Shown here in pieces: positions 42,121 to 54,199 of a stretch of DNA of 64,000 bases. The DNA is taken from NCBI GenBank assembly GCA_017163975.1, contig JAFFSR010000008.1, forward strand, positions 1,621,501-1,685,500, in the 5' to 3' direction. How positions within the stretch are numbered: the first letter of the stretch is position 1; each line of letters begins with the position of its first letter. Source of the DNA: Anastatus disparis (taxonomy: Eukaryota > Arthropoda > Insecta > Hymenoptera > Eupelmidae). The notes beneath the pieces are model-generated. The model was not told the DNA's origin. It saw only the letters and a list, made by a program, of their open reading frames with translations, and did not search any database. The position numbers were made by a program, and so were the translations under genes.

Positions 42121-44173
42121 TTGAACAGAATATCAATAATAGCATCACTGATTGTTAAAATAAAGTGCAAGGATTTAAAAGAAAGGCACGAAAAAGTTGT
42201 TTATGATTGCTCCAAAAGTCCGCTTAGAGAATTAGGTGATCTAACGGAGTCTTTGAAGCGCTTGTATCCAAATACTTCTTTCTCTAGAGAAGATAAAGTG
42301 TACCCTTCGTGTTACAAAATATTATTAGATGAAGTGAAAAATACGTCTATTTCATCGACTTCAAGCAGTTAACAATCTTCGGAAGATTTTATTCATAGTG
42401 AGGCTGTGGTAGGACAGCTCAACGAGACTTCAAGTAATTTGAAATTAAACATTTCACCAATTAAAATGCCTCAAAGTATCAATATCAAGATGCGAGAATC
42501 TTATGCTCTCCGAAAAAGAAAACAAATGAACGATGCATTTGATTCACAAATATCAAGTAAAATGATGAAAGTCTACGATATAACGGATTTACCCGCATTG
42601 AATGAAAATAATGAATGTAAAACAAATGATGAATGGCTTGAGAATATTAAAATTGCATTAGATAATTGTTCAAATTTTCTTGAGCGAGTACGATTATACC
42701 AAGTAATATTTCCAAAGATTATTTATTATGTTTTACCAAATGTAACTATTTATATGATTGATCAAGTACGATCATTGGTAAATAATAAAAAAATTTACAA
42801 GCAGTCTGACAACTATTGTGGCCATTCTTTGGATAGTGAAATTGTGATAAAAGTAAAGGATTATTATCTGAACGATGATTTAAATTGTTCTCGTCAAAGT
42901 GCAAATAAAAGCGACACAATATCTATCAAAGAGAATGGTATGAAAATTAAAAAAGTCAAACGCTTTCTTACGCGAAGTATAAAAGAAATATATCAATTAT
43001 TAAAAGACAAAAATCCTGAAATGAAAACAAAAATTGGTAAATCAACATTCTACGCTTGAAGACCGAAGTGGGTTATACCACATCCACCCACCGATTCGTG
43101 TCTTTGCGTTTACTGAGAATCTTAAACTTATGTTAGATGCTTTGAATAATTATAAAAAAGAGAATAAACAAGACATTGCAGATTTGGAATTGAAAATATG
43201 TTCTTCACTTTTTTGTTCAAAAGATGATATGAAATGTGTACTAAGAGAATGTAAAGAATGTCTCATTGGAGATTCTATTGATTTACAAGTAATTTCTTTG
43301 ACAGAAGAAGATTTATATGAAAAAATAATTTATGCTGTTTGGGAAAAATCTAATTTACTGAATAAAACTAGCACAATTGAAAATTTCTTAATAGAGTTAA
43401 GAGAGCGTGCTCTCACTTTAAGAGCTCATAAATTGGTCAAAGAAATTCAACGTATAGCAATTGAAGAGGTTGAACTTTTAGCGAAAAATAATGACTTCCA
43501 ATTAGTTATTCATGTCGATTTTGCAGAAAATTGGACAGTTCTGCTTCAAAATGAAATTCAAACCTATCATTGGAGTAAAAACCAAATCTCAATATTTACG
43601 TCAGTATGCTATTTTGGAAATGATAAGATTGTCAGTTATGTCACCGTCTCTGACGATATTAAACATGATTCGTCTCATGCCCTAATGGCTATAAATTTAA
43701 TTATCGACAACTTAAAACAAAAACATATTGCGCAAGATCTTGATGAAATCATAACCATTTCCGATGGAGCTGCCAGTCATTTTAAAAATAGATATCAATT
43801 TTATGAGCTTCAAAACTCAAAAGTAAAGAGAAAGTGGCTTTTTTCTGCAACAGGTCATGGTAAAGGCGCTTGTGACGGTATTGGTGGCTTAGTTATACAT
43901 TATGCTACCACGCATAATTTGTTCAAGAAAAGTGCAGATTTTATTAGAAACGCTTAAAATTTCGCCACTTACGTATCAAAATATACTCCGTCGATTAACA
44001 TTCTTGTTATCCGCAAGGATGAGTTAGAAGTTTTTCGACAGACAAAAAAAATGGAATGGTTAGGAAATGCAAAAGAAATTAAAGGTATTCAAAAGATTCA
44101 CTGTAGGAAAAGTGAACAAAACCAAATCTACACTGCCAAAACTTCGAGACATGAGTGGCAAGAAGTAAATTGA
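42121..44173 (+). pseudogene. Sola-like transposase, broken
   Basis: One frame runs from about 42121 through an in-frame TAA (42370-42372) to a TGA at 43057-43059. A shift near 43110 moves it to the frame of 43034-43957, a TAA there is again in-frame, and coding resumes to 44171. The catalytic-looking part has HVDFAENWTVLLQNEIQTYHW (first D, about 43511), TISDGAASHFKNRYQ (second D, about 43760) and ATGHGKGACDGIGGLVIH (about 43850). This set is widespread in arthropod and cnidarian transposons; I place it near Sola from memory. An upstream CKECLIGDS segment may be part of a zinc site. Three stops plus one shift make it inactive. Confidence 0.7.
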
Positions 44174-44312
44174 AAGGTTTTATTCAAATTAAGATTTTTT
44201 TATTCACATTAGTTCTCAATTCATTAGTGTTCATTTCTTAATTGTATCGCATATTATTTGTTCATTGAAAATGACCAAATAATATATTTTAGTATTTAAA
44301 AAATTCACCTTT

Positions 44313-44384
44313 TCAAAATTCGAAATTCAAATTCAAAATTCAAAATTCGAAATTCAAATTCAAAATTCAAAATTCAAAATTCAA
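44313..44384. repeat. TTCAAAA-type short tandem repeat
   Basis: TTCAAAATTCGAAATTCAAA-type units repeat just inside the right TIR of the transposon. Confidence 0.8.
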
Positions 44385-44389
44385 AGTAA

Positions 44390-45090
44390 ATATATTTATT
44401 TAAAGTTTCAGCATTTTTTTTAAACTTTAAATCGTCATAACTTTTGTTCTAATTGATCAAAATATTCGATCCAGGGTTTATTATAAAGATTATTGTTGAT
44501 ATTTTTGATATATCAATAAATAAAAACATAAAAATAGTTGTAAGAACACGTAAAGTTGAAAAAATAGTACGATGCGCCATGGTATCAATGTTTTAAAATC
44601 GAAAATATAAAAAAAAACGTTTAAAAATCTGTTTAAAAAAAAATAAGGCAAAATCTCATATTCTCACCTACCCTAAAAGTTAGTATTTTTTTATGTATAA
44701 AATCATATAAAAATTTCAAAAAATAAAATATATAGTATTTGAGAAAATCGTGTTTGAAAAAAATCGCTTTTTTCGGTTTTTCATGAAGAATTCATAGAGA
44801 TCCAATTGTATTACAAAAATCGAGATTGCATTTAAAATCAGACCAAATTCCGCACACTTTTGTTAAAAGAACGCCCAAAAAGGTCAAAAATTGACGGAGC
44901 TATAGTCATTTAAAAGTAGAGGTTCATTTTCAATTTTTGAATTTTCGTATTAACATCCAACACTAAAATTGCTGTAGTAAAAAAAAGTAAATTTTATCTT
45001 CATATACATAATAGAAGGTATTTTTATTACTTAGAAGAAAGAAAAAAATTCGATCAGTGACGGCCTGCATGAATCTGAATGGAATCAGCC
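44390..45090 (-). repeat. right TIR of the Sola-like transposon
   Basis: The inverted partner of 41050-41770, containing the same landmarks in reverse order and orientation. Confidence 0.85.
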
Positions 45091-45225
45091 ATATAATATT
45101 TTTAGGGTCAGATAGGAGGTTACACATACTGAATGAAATAGACTTATAATATTTTTAGAGTGAGATAAGAGATATATGGAAGAACATTGTGTATACTGCT
45201 TTGTATAGAGTGGAGGGAGAAGGCC
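45091..45225. repeat. minisatellite, right part
   Basis: It continues the array of 40835-41049 after the transposon, with AATATTTTTAGAGTGAGATA and ATATGGAAGAACATTGTG words. Confidence 0.6.
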
Positions 45226-45784
45226 AAGTACAAGCATTACAGATCGTCTGGGTCCTTAAAACGCAGCTTTGTCTTATCTCTGTATGACGTCACAAGTATT
45301 ACGCTATGTCGCGTTCTCGTATACTATAAGGTCCCAAGCATTACACTTTGTCGCTCGCATACTGCTTCGTCTAATCTTTGACGTCACAGTATGTGTGTAT
45401 GTGTTTGAGTAGTATAAGAAATAATATTGGAAGTTACACATGCATTCGCTCTCGTAGGTTACAGGAGTGCATTTGTACTATGCCCCCGGCTTATCATATC
45501 TCTCTCTCCCGATATCGATGCTTTTCTCGAGATGTGTATAGAAAACGGAGGAAAATAATTTGACTGTATGAACGAATTTTAAGTATTTTGAGTATTGAAT
45601 TATGTTGTTAATAAATTTTGCATTACAGCAGGGTTTAAAGGTTAAGAAATAGATTTAAAACTATCCGCGTACAAGTAGATGGTAAATATTACAAGTTACA
45701 CACAGGTGGTAAAATACCGACTCTTGCAGCTGGTAAAATACCGGCCGAGAGAATTAGATATATTACGATATTAAAAATTCGTTG

Positions 45785-45787
<3 letters not shown>
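45226..45787. other. unassigned sequence
   Basis: Less AT-rich than its surroundings. The frames at 45187-45381 and 45378-45563 show no family motif. Words GCATTACACTTTGTCGC and GTATTACGCTATGTCGC suggest a local short repeat. Confidence 0.4.

Positions 45788-45862
<75 letters not shown>
45788..45862. repeat. (TA)n microsatellite
   Basis: An uninterrupted run of about 37 AT units, the longest in the window. Confidence 0.95.
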
Positions 45863-45865
<3 letters not shown>

Positions 45866-47316
45866 TTTTATATAGTGGTCTGTTTCCGCGAAGCACCGCG
45901 TCTTCGAGCTTGATAAGCGGGTCAGCGATTTTCAAAAGGCTTATCCCTCGTGTGCACGCGCTGTTAGCTTTATGGCCGCCTTCTATACAGCTAAATTATC
46001 TTTTTTAAAAATCAAAGTATACATTTAAAAAAATGAAAGATTAAATTTTAAAAATAAAGCAAAAAAAAATATTTTCTATTTTATTAATTACGAAAAATTA
46101 AAGAAAAGTTTTCCATTTTAAAACTGTAATGAGAAATGAGATTGATTATAGTTGTTAAAAATATAATTGTTGAATGCTGTTTGCAAGATTGAGATATGGG
46201 AGTCTATACATTTAACTTTTGTTGAATAAAGATTGGTTAAATCTATTGTAGAGTTAGCAGTCGTATGAAAAATATTTCATTCTTTCTTTCTTCTGCAGCT
46301 GAACCTAGGGTCAATAATGATTAACCTGAGGGCGACTGAGGCACTGTATATAGGGCTGGGGGATTATGCACTAACTTTTTAACGATAACGATTGACTTAA
46401 CGTTTCGACGTCGAAAAGCGTTAAGGACTCTACTCTTCCAAGTAATCGATAAACACATATGAAAAAATGTTTTAGTTTATTATTAAATCTTTTATAACAT
46501 AAATATTCATAATTAAAAAAATTTCAAATAATTATTACATCAAAATTAACATTATTACAAAAAAAATTGTTTAAGTTTTTGACATATTTATACGCAAATA
46601 AATTATAATTTTACTAGTTTTTTTGTAGATTTATATTAGATCTTGTATTCTCCACACAATCAGTATCAGGATTTCAAATGGACAGTTGATTGGGGCATTA
46701 CGAAAACTAAAGTAATATTTTATAACTTGTTATAAATATTAGCATATTTTACATGCTAATAATTATATATCCAAAATAATAATTAGAAAAAATATCATGA
46801 TCCATTCATTTTAAATCCCAATACAAAGAAAAAAGGAATTTTAACAGTATTTGCCTTAAAACACACAACACGTAACATTCATATTAGAAATATATCTGTA
46901 TTCATGTTTCTATTATATATTCTTCTAACTCAACATTATCCAAGACAACATTTTCATTTTGAAAGATGAAATTTTGAAAACCATTAGTTTTAAGTTCTGT
47001 AGCAAACTTAACAATTCAATCGAGAAACTGTAGTTGTTGCTATAGAATATAAAATCCAAATTTAAATTAATATATAATTTTATTAAAAAACGTTTTTTAT
47101 TGGTGATAAGATAAGTTTATTTAAAACAATATTTATATTATTTTTTTCTGCTCGTTTTTATTAAAGTACATATAAGTCACTTTAAAACCTGCATATCCAA
47201 TTGAATTTTAAATTATACACAATTTATCATTTAATCATATATGATTACAAATAATTTTTATGATCACTAATGTAAATAATGATAAAATAATGTTCCCTTT
47301 ATATATATATATATAT
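45863..47316. other. AT-rich spacer, nothing recognised
   Basis: A short GC-richer part (45880-45980) shows no RNA gene. No ORF could be supported. Confidence 0.4.
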
Positions 47317-47610
47317 GGGACATTTCACACCAACTGAGAGAGCAAAAAAAAATCGCTGAAACTCTGAGAAATTATTCTTTTTGTTACCCAAAATATGTAA
47401 AAAAAACTTCAAGCATCTAGATTGAAAGGATCAAGAGCTACAGGACCTTGAAATTGGAAAATTTTTGGAAAAGTCCCAATTTTATCATTTTTTTTCTGAA
47501 AGTCCTAGTATTTTAGAGAAAAATCAATAAGAACACTTCTTGTTGTAAATGAAGAGAAGAGTTAGCATGATTTTTTACAGACCTGAATTTTGCAGTTTTA
47601 TCATTGGCTC
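47317..47610 (+). repeat. dispersed repeat, copy A (partner 61557-61858)
   Basis: It starts GACATTTCACACCAACT right after an (AT)n run, as does the partner. Shared words include GATCAAGAGCTA, TTTTGGAAAAGTCCCAA and CTTGTAAATGAAGAG-like text. Direct orientation. Confidence 0.75.
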
Positions 47611-47932
47611 TTATATGTATAACATGAAAATTGAAATTATTTATTGTTCGCCAGTCAAGAAATTGGCTTTCGAGGGCTTATTTTCTTCTATTTTTTATAA
47701 ACTTTAAAATAAATTTTTGATTGTGTAAGTCAGAGCCATCAATAAGGAGTTATGGCAGTTTGAAATATAAATTTTCATGTATTATTTATTTTTTTTATTG
47801 AAAATAGCCTGTCGTATATTAAACATAAGTATCTGGTTTTAATACTTAAACACTATTGAAATGAGTTTAAAAATCTTAAAGTAGGATGTTATTTATCAAT
47901 TAGAAGCTTCATTATTCATTAAACATTACTCT

Positions 47933-49075
47933 TACAATTACTTTCAAAAGGCAAATAAGGCTTTGAGTTATTGTAAGCTTAAATAATAATTTTTAATAAG
48001 AATTTACTTATTTTAAAGAGTTGTTTTATCAATAAAAAAGAATTATTAAATATTCATTATCTTACTTGGCTTAACTTTCTATAAAAAGTATCTGTTAAAT
48101 GGAAAATGATGATATAATTTTGGAACACACGCTGTTAAAGGCAATGATAGTGGCTTCCAGTATATCTAAATTCAGGATCTGTATCATCTTCTAAATGAGC
48201 TGTTATAATTGGAGTACTGATTTTTAGATTAGCATTGATAATTTCATTAATACGAGGTACACTTTAAGTTATGTTCATAGATGCTACACGAGCGAAATGG
48301 AAAGATTTCAAGATTTTTCAAGAACAAGGTTCTTCAATACTTTGTGCAGCTAAAGCACCAACTGCAGTGCCTTGATCAATTTTTACTTTCATACATTTAT
48401 CCTCACTTGTATAAATAAATTCAATTAGTTATGACACAGTTAAACGTACAATATACCTGTAAACTGGGGCATCTGATTTAATATGCAATCTAATCCTAGC
48501 AATTATAATTGCAACTGTTTTTAAAAATTGAGCTTATTCTTGCTTAAATTCTTCACTTACACAAGAATATTCCTCTGACATCAAAAGTTCAGAGACTACT
48601 TTTATAACACCAGAGCCATCAAATGGATTTTCAATTTTGCACGCTGATATTGATTTAATATCATCAAGAACTCTTTTATAATCAACAAGACAGTCTTTGC
48701 CTCCCATGTACGTTGGGTCCATAGAATCTACACCATAAAAAATTTGAGCAATATCACTAACAAAATTTTTAACTGTCATATCATAATGTAAACAAAGATC
48801 TTCTAAACTCTTACCAATCTTCTTTTTATGTATCCAATTTCAGCGATTTTAACACACGATGATCACTATTAGTTTGTTGTCCTACACAAGTCATCATTTG
48901 TAGAATATTAATAAAACTTCCCTTGAATCCTGATAATGCCAAAACTAAGAGACTATTACTAGGATGAAGTTCTTTCAAACAGACTTTACCAGCATGGTCA
49001 CGAATGACTGCAAATTTTTTGACCACTTTCCATTTTATAAATATACTTAGTACACTTTACATAGCCATTGTTAAG
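47933..49075 (-). repeat. inverted duplication, arm A, outer part
   Basis: The reverse complement of 54530-55723 with few differences. Arm A continues at 52638-52955, LINE copy 2 having been inserted between with the short duplication TAAG. It contains the polymerase pseudogene on the minus strand. Confidence 0.85.
48130..49045 (-). pseudogene. RNA polymerase III largest-subunit fragment, copy A
   Basis: Minus-strand pieces match the C-terminal half of the pol III largest subunit (RPC1 type). 49026-48826 has [19 protein letters not shown] and then [19 protein letters not shown], the funnel/bridge-helix region shared by all multi-subunit polymerases. 48779-48534 has TVKNFVSDIAQIFYG and then DPTYMGGKDCLVDYKRVL, specific to pol III. 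Further left lie GALAAQSIEEP and a trigger-loop-like FHFARVASMN, with PRINEIIN. A stretch of about 65 residues is missing after GQQ, frames shift and stops occur. No intron-like gap was obvious, so it may be a processed copy. The intact parent is not in the window. Confidence 0.75.
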
Positions 49076-49077
49076 AT

Positions 49078-50370
49078 TTGAATGAAATATTAGATAAATC
49101 TAAATGTATTGTACAGAAAAATGTTAACGTAACTGATATTGAGAAACACGATGAAGCTCTAACAAATAATGGAACTACTGATAATGATAAATGTAAACCT
49201 CATAATAGTGGGATGAGCTCGAATCAGGAATTAATTAAAAATAATGCAATATCTTTAGATAAAGCCTCTCCCCAACGACTGCGCTGGTCCTCTTCGGAGA
49301 GTCGATTAGGGAGGAGGGGTGAACTGCGCGCGTGCTTTTTGAATGTGACCTCTTTGAAAGCTCATATTGGGCAGGTGCGTGAACTTTTAAGTGGTTATCA
49401 TTCTTACGACATATTTGGAGTCGCTGAGACCTGGCTGGGTCCGTCTGTATCGGATGACGTCATTCGAGTTGGGGGGTACAAAGTGTTTAGACAGGACAGA
49501 AACTTGCGTGGTGGAGAAGTTGCCTTGTATATTAAGGATAATCTAAAATGCACTATTTTGGCCTCTTCGGAGACGCAAACTAGTAATAGTAGCGGTAAGC
49601 CGGAGGTGCCTGAATATATTTTCTGTTCTGTGCAAGTTGGCGGCTCCGAGCCCGTGCTAGATCCTGTCATTTATCGTCCTCCTGCTGTTTCGTTTATTAG
49701 AAACTCTAATTTGTTGATTGATTTGAAAAATTTTTGTTCGGACTATTCCCATAAAATTATAATGGGGGACTTGAATGCCGATCTCCTCAAAGAGAGCAGT
49801 GATGCCAAGTTTCTTAGTGAGCTGTCGGCTGAGCTTTCGTTACAGTTGGTCCAGCACGGTGCTACGCATCATACTCCTACGTCTCACACTTGGATTGACC
49901 TGATCTTTGTTGATGACAACGACGTGGTGCTTGATGCACGGAACCTACCGGCGAGCTTTCACAGTTGGCATAATTTGATTGACGTCTGTTTGCCTTGCAA
50001 CACTATAGCTTTAGATCAAAAACCTATCATGTATAGAAACTATAAAAATATTTTTCCAACTGCATTGGGAGAGAAACTTGCCGGCTGTGATTGGTCGCCG
50101 CTTATGACTGACACAGTTGACCCTGAATCTGCATTTGGTTGCCTCTGTGACAATCTCACCACTGCAATCGAGAATTTGGCGCCGCTTAAAGCGCTCAAGC
50201 CTAATAAGAATAAGTTTCCATGGGTAGATGAAGAATTGTCACGGATGCGGCGTAAGAGAGATGCTACACATCGTAGATACAAACGGACAGAGAACAAGCA
50301 GTATCTCCTTGAATTTCTGCGGTTGCGTAGGGTGGTAGACGAACGCACGGACCATGCTAAAACTGCTTAG
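49078..50370 (+). pseudogene. LINE endonuclease with ORF1 tail, copy 2
   Basis: An open frame of 430 codons. The first about 65 residues are the polar end of the ORF1 part, then SPQRLRW passes without a stop into the endonuclease. Endonuclease motifs are AETWLGPSVSDDVI, MGDLNADL (conserved G present, unlike copy 1), and SHTWIDLIFVDD with catalytic H and D. A stretch with cysteines and then MRRKRDATHRRYKR leads to TAG at 50368-50370, which breaks the frame before the RT. The protein would nick target DNA. The truncated 5' end and lost RT make it inactive as a LINE. Confidence 0.8.
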
Positions 50371-50585
50371 ATTCACAATAGACTGTTTGATGCTCTTGCG
50401 GGTGGTAATGTCTGAAAGGAGTTGAAAGACCTGGGACTGCTATCCGGACCTCAAGGGGATTTGAATGGATTCACTTCGGATGAGCTTAATGCGCACTTTG
50501 CTGGGGTGTCAGTCTCGCCGCAGGAGGATAGTGAAGAGCGATTGAGAATTCTTTCTCAATGCAATGAAAGTGGGTTTACCTTTAA

Positions 50586-50975
50586 GAGGAGGCCGTATCA
50601 TTCTGTCCTTGTCTAATCTAAATTTTCGTTATTATAAATAAATAAAATATTTTCATAGAAAAGTAAGACAACCGCCCAATAGAGCAAAAGGCAAGCAAAC
50701 TATTCTTTTCTATGAAAAAATATGAAATTTTGATTATTTTTCGAGTGAAGTCTGAAACGGAAAAACAATCGAATTTGATTGAGTTGATTTGACTGTTTTT
50801 TCGTTTCAGACTTCACTCAAAAAATAATCAAGATTTCATATTTTTTCATAGAAAAGAATCGTTTGCTTGTCTTTTGCTCTATTGGGCGGTTGTCTTACTT
50901 TTCTATGAAAATATTTTATTTATTTATAATAACAAAAATTTAGATTAGACAAAGACAGAATGATACGGCCGCCTC
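50586..50975. mobile_element. TTAA MITE, copy 3 (near-perfect palindrome)
   Basis: It runs from GAGGAGGCCGTATC to GATACGGCCGCCTC with TTAA at 50582-50585 and 50976-50979. Arms of about 180 bp are almost perfect inverted copies meeting near 50780. LINE copy 1 has the unfilled site with a single TTAA at 28371-28374, which proves the 4 bp duplication. Internal sequence differs from MITE copies 1 and 2, so only the tips are shared. Confidence 0.9.
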
Positions 50976-50985
50976 TTAAACCAAT

Positions 50986-52107
50986 TAGTTTTAATGATTG
51001 CCGTTGGAAGCAAGCACGTATTATATTATTGAAAAAGTGTGCTGCACTTAAGCAACCAAAAGATTTTAGGCCTATAGCCATCTTATGTTTTCTTTCGAAG
51101 GTTCTTGAGAAGATCGCCCATGACCAACTGCAGGAGTACATTACATCCAAAAAATTGCTTGATCCTATGCAGACGGGCTTCAGGAAAAACCATTCTACGC
51201 AGACTGCTGTACTCAAGCTTACAGACGATATAAGGTCAGGTCTAGACAGAAACTTGTCACGTTACTGCTACTTTTTGACTTTAGTAAGGCATTCGACACG
51301 ATCTCTCCCTCCAAACTTCTTGCGAGGCTTAGATCGATGGGGTTCTCCGGGGCAGCACTCGGATGGATTAACTCCTATTTATCAGGTAGGAAACAAATGG
51401 TTTCCACACATTTAAAGGAGGAATCGAATTGGCTAACAACCAATCTAGGAGTACCTCAGGGTTCAGTGCTGGGGCCTCTGTTGTTTTGCCTTTACATAAA
51501 TGACCTACGTGACGCACTGGACTCTGGTTGCGTCGGGCATCTGCTGTATGCAGATGATCTTCAAATTCATACACAGGTCCCTTATGATGATGTGGACAAG
51601 GGGATTTGTATTTTACAGAGGGTGGCCAGGGCGGTGTCGGGGTGGGCTGCTGGTGTTTCTCTCACTTTGAATGCTAGTAAAACAAAAGCAATCGTCTTTG
51701 CTTCGCAGGAGTTACGGAGACGGCTACAGACAATGCAAAATTCATGTGTGAGATATGTGTTAGGCGTGAAAGTGGGTGATCGCATCTCTCCCCATAGACA
51801 TGCTTTGGGTTGGCTACGTACTGATTCGAGGAGGCAGTATTCTATGGCTGTACTTATGTACAAAATCGTACGTATGAATACTTCCGAATATCTAGTGGGT
51901 CTCTTCACTAGATATATACCCAGAGCGACCACTAGGGGTGAGATTAAAGATCTTGCGGTGCCCTTCATGCGCACTGAGACTGGAAGAAATTCCTTTCAAG
52001 TTCAAGGTGCGCATTTTTGGAACTCCCAACCTGCTGATATTAAAAATCTTCCATCAATCAGCAGGTTTAAAGCCACTCTGAGGAGGTTTTTACTCAACCT
52101 CGATTAA
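50986..52107 (+). pseudogene. LINE reverse transcriptase, copy 2, broken
   Basis: It starts after the MITE with a deletion, then FRPIAILCFLSKVLEKIAHD (51067), MQTGFRKNHSTQTAVLKL, and FDFSKAFDT (about 51275, read in a shifted frame). The frame at 51337-52107 holds INSYLSGRKQMVSTHLKEE, VPQGSVLGPLLFCLYIND and YADDLQIH (about 51546-51570). About 300 bp are missing near 51705, after which the C-terminal block follows to 52107. A shift near 51265 and the deletions make it inactive. Together the two copies cover all RT motifs, but neither does alone. Confidence 0.8.
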
Positions 52108-52637
52108 ACAGTAATATTTTCGGACTATATCATATGTGTTCATTTATTATGTGATGTACCCTTTATAGATTTAAGGCATGATTGTATTTATTGGCGTGTA
52201 TGTAGGATGTGTGTGCATAGAGTGAATGATTATATTTTTATCAGATTGACTTGTATATTACTGTACATTCAACTTTGCTGTGATTTTAACTTACTGTATA
52301 CTGCTGATATTTCGACTGCGCTCTTTACACGCTTGATTTAATGTAATTGTTTTGACTGATAGATATTGAGACTGATTTTTAACTATATTATTTATACTTC
52401 TTACGTGTATTTATTCGTGTTATCTGTGATATCACTTTTATTTAATTTATTGACTTACTATTACAGTATTACTATCTCTATTATGTTTTATGACTGTGAT
52501 ATCATACTGTACTATTTTGATTTTATATATGCAAGGCTATTTAAAGTATTTTTATTTATTTTTTCAACTTTATTTGTAATTTCACACGCTTTTCTGTAAT
52601 TATAATACAAAATAAACAATATCTAATATCTAATAAG

Positions 52638-52955
52638 TAATTCTTGTTTTGCTTCTAATCAACTGTGTCAAGAAAATGTCATTTGATTCCAAAATCAAGT
52701 AAAATTTTTCTTCGATATCTCTCTGTCTAATGTAACCAGCAACTACAATTTTTTTATTGATATTTTCTATAAAATTAAGGAGTTTTCATTTGTGAACTGT
52801 AACGTCATAGTGAACAGTAACGATTGTCTCTTTTCATGTAAACAATATCCAGTATCAAAATATAAATCATATCTTGCTGATTTAATTTTCATTTATTTTA
52901 GACTATTAACAAGTAAAAACATAACCTTGGTAAAGCAACACGCATAAATTTTGAC
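52638..52955 (-). repeat. inverted duplication, arm A, inner part
   Basis: The reverse complement of about 54200-54525. Landmarks are CTTGTTTTGCT, AACCTTGGTAAAGCAA and GACAATCGTTACTG-like text. No coding sequence was recognised. Confidence 0.8.
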
Positions 52956-54199
52956 TTTTGAAGCTTTTAGATTTATTGTATAAGATATTAAATCTTTTAA
53001 ATGACTACCAACAAGAGATAAATCTTCACCTTCCATTGATTAATCACATAACTAATTGCATCCATCTCGTACCTATTATCTGCACATAAACATCAATAAC
53101 TGAAATAGGTCCACCAAAATGCTAATCTTAAAAATGAAATTTCTGAACAAACAAAATAGCATTACGGATATAAATCAAAAGTATCATTCCAACAAGACAA
53201 TGAAATGAGAAAATTCCTAGCTATAATAACTGTTAGTGCTTTAGTAAGAATAAGTCCAAGTAATTCAAAACCAATGTTTACTGAATGAATCCATTTGATT
53301 TTTTTATTAAAAAAGCAAATTCTTTTAAAACATCCCTCTTCAATTTCTCTTTTTATTCTAATAAAAGCAGAGAAAAAACTTAAACTATGATTAATAATAC
53401 TTATTAAGAAGAAATAATACTGAGCAGTTTCAGACATTTTTAGATTAAGTCAAAATCTAAATTGAAAAAAAGATTGCTACAGCTATTATTTACTAGAAAT
53501 ACTTTATAGATGTTCTTCACCAATCATGTTCTTACTAGTATAAAATTGTTTAATTATAAATCTTAAAATTAAATGTACTTTGCACTACTACATACATTCA
53601 CAACCAATGAAATTGCACAATTTCAAACGTATAAATATTTGCATTATCATATCATCATAGCCATACTAACACTGCGTATTCGCTCCTGCTATAACCTATG
53701 CACAAACAAATTTAAATTTGCAGATAGACGTTTACTTCCTTGGTTATACTGAGAGACCAAGGTTAAGGAGACATACATCTATATAAAAAAAAGTAATCTT
53801 TCTCTTAAACTAAAGTATAGTCTGTTTATATTCTATAAAGATAGCAACTAGGAGTATCTATGGATATCTATGCATGTATTTGATATTGGATTTTCTGATT
53901 CTTTGGAATTCAATATATTATTATACTAAATGAATGCTTGTTATTTGCGTGTAAAACAAATAATTCGTTTTTTTTTTAAATATAAAGAAAGCACAGTTGG
54001 TTCAAGAAGAACTCTAGTCATATAGTTCATGACAATGACTGGAATTCTGAATCTCAAGAGATAAGGATAGAATGAGTTTTTATCATGACATAGACAAAGA
54101 GATAATGAGGTTTGAGATTGAGTATAAAGATCGACTTTCAATTCGGGCTCACAAGAAAGTAATGTTATTCAGTAAATAATTGACTTAATTTTTTACTTT
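52956..54199. other. central spacer of the inverted duplication
   Basis: AT-rich. The minus frames at 53162-53437 and 53941-54141 have no motif I recognise. No palindromic relation between the two halves was noticed. Confidence 0.4.

Larger units (their letters stand above)
41050..45090. mobile_element. Sola-like DNA transposon with about 700 bp TIRs
   Basis: It begins GGCTGATTCCATTCAGATTC and ends with the inverted copy, flanked by ATAT on both sides (41046-41049 and 45091-45094). The TIRs reach to about 41770 and from about 44390. A broken transposase on the + strand fills the middle. A 4 bp duplication and the transposase style recall the Sola superfamily. The ATAT borders are partly palindromic, so the exact duplication is ambiguous. 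Confidence 0.75.
49076..52633 (+). mobile_element. LINE copy 2, 5' truncated
   Basis: Homologous to copy 1 from the end of its ORF1 to the 3' end, with an (ATATCTA)n-type tail at about 52615-52633. It sits between 49075 and 52634 inside arm A of the inverted duplication. Arm B gives the empty site, ACAATGGCTATG joined to the sequence before it. The duplication is short (TAAG). A 390 bp MITE is nested in it. Two segments present in copy 1 are missing here: about 146 bp after the MITE and about 300 bp near 51705. Confidence 0.85.

Noticed and set aside
53162..53437. 91-codon minus frame in the centre of the inverted duplication
   Set aside because: AT-driven composition, no recognised motif, no partner elsewhere in the window.
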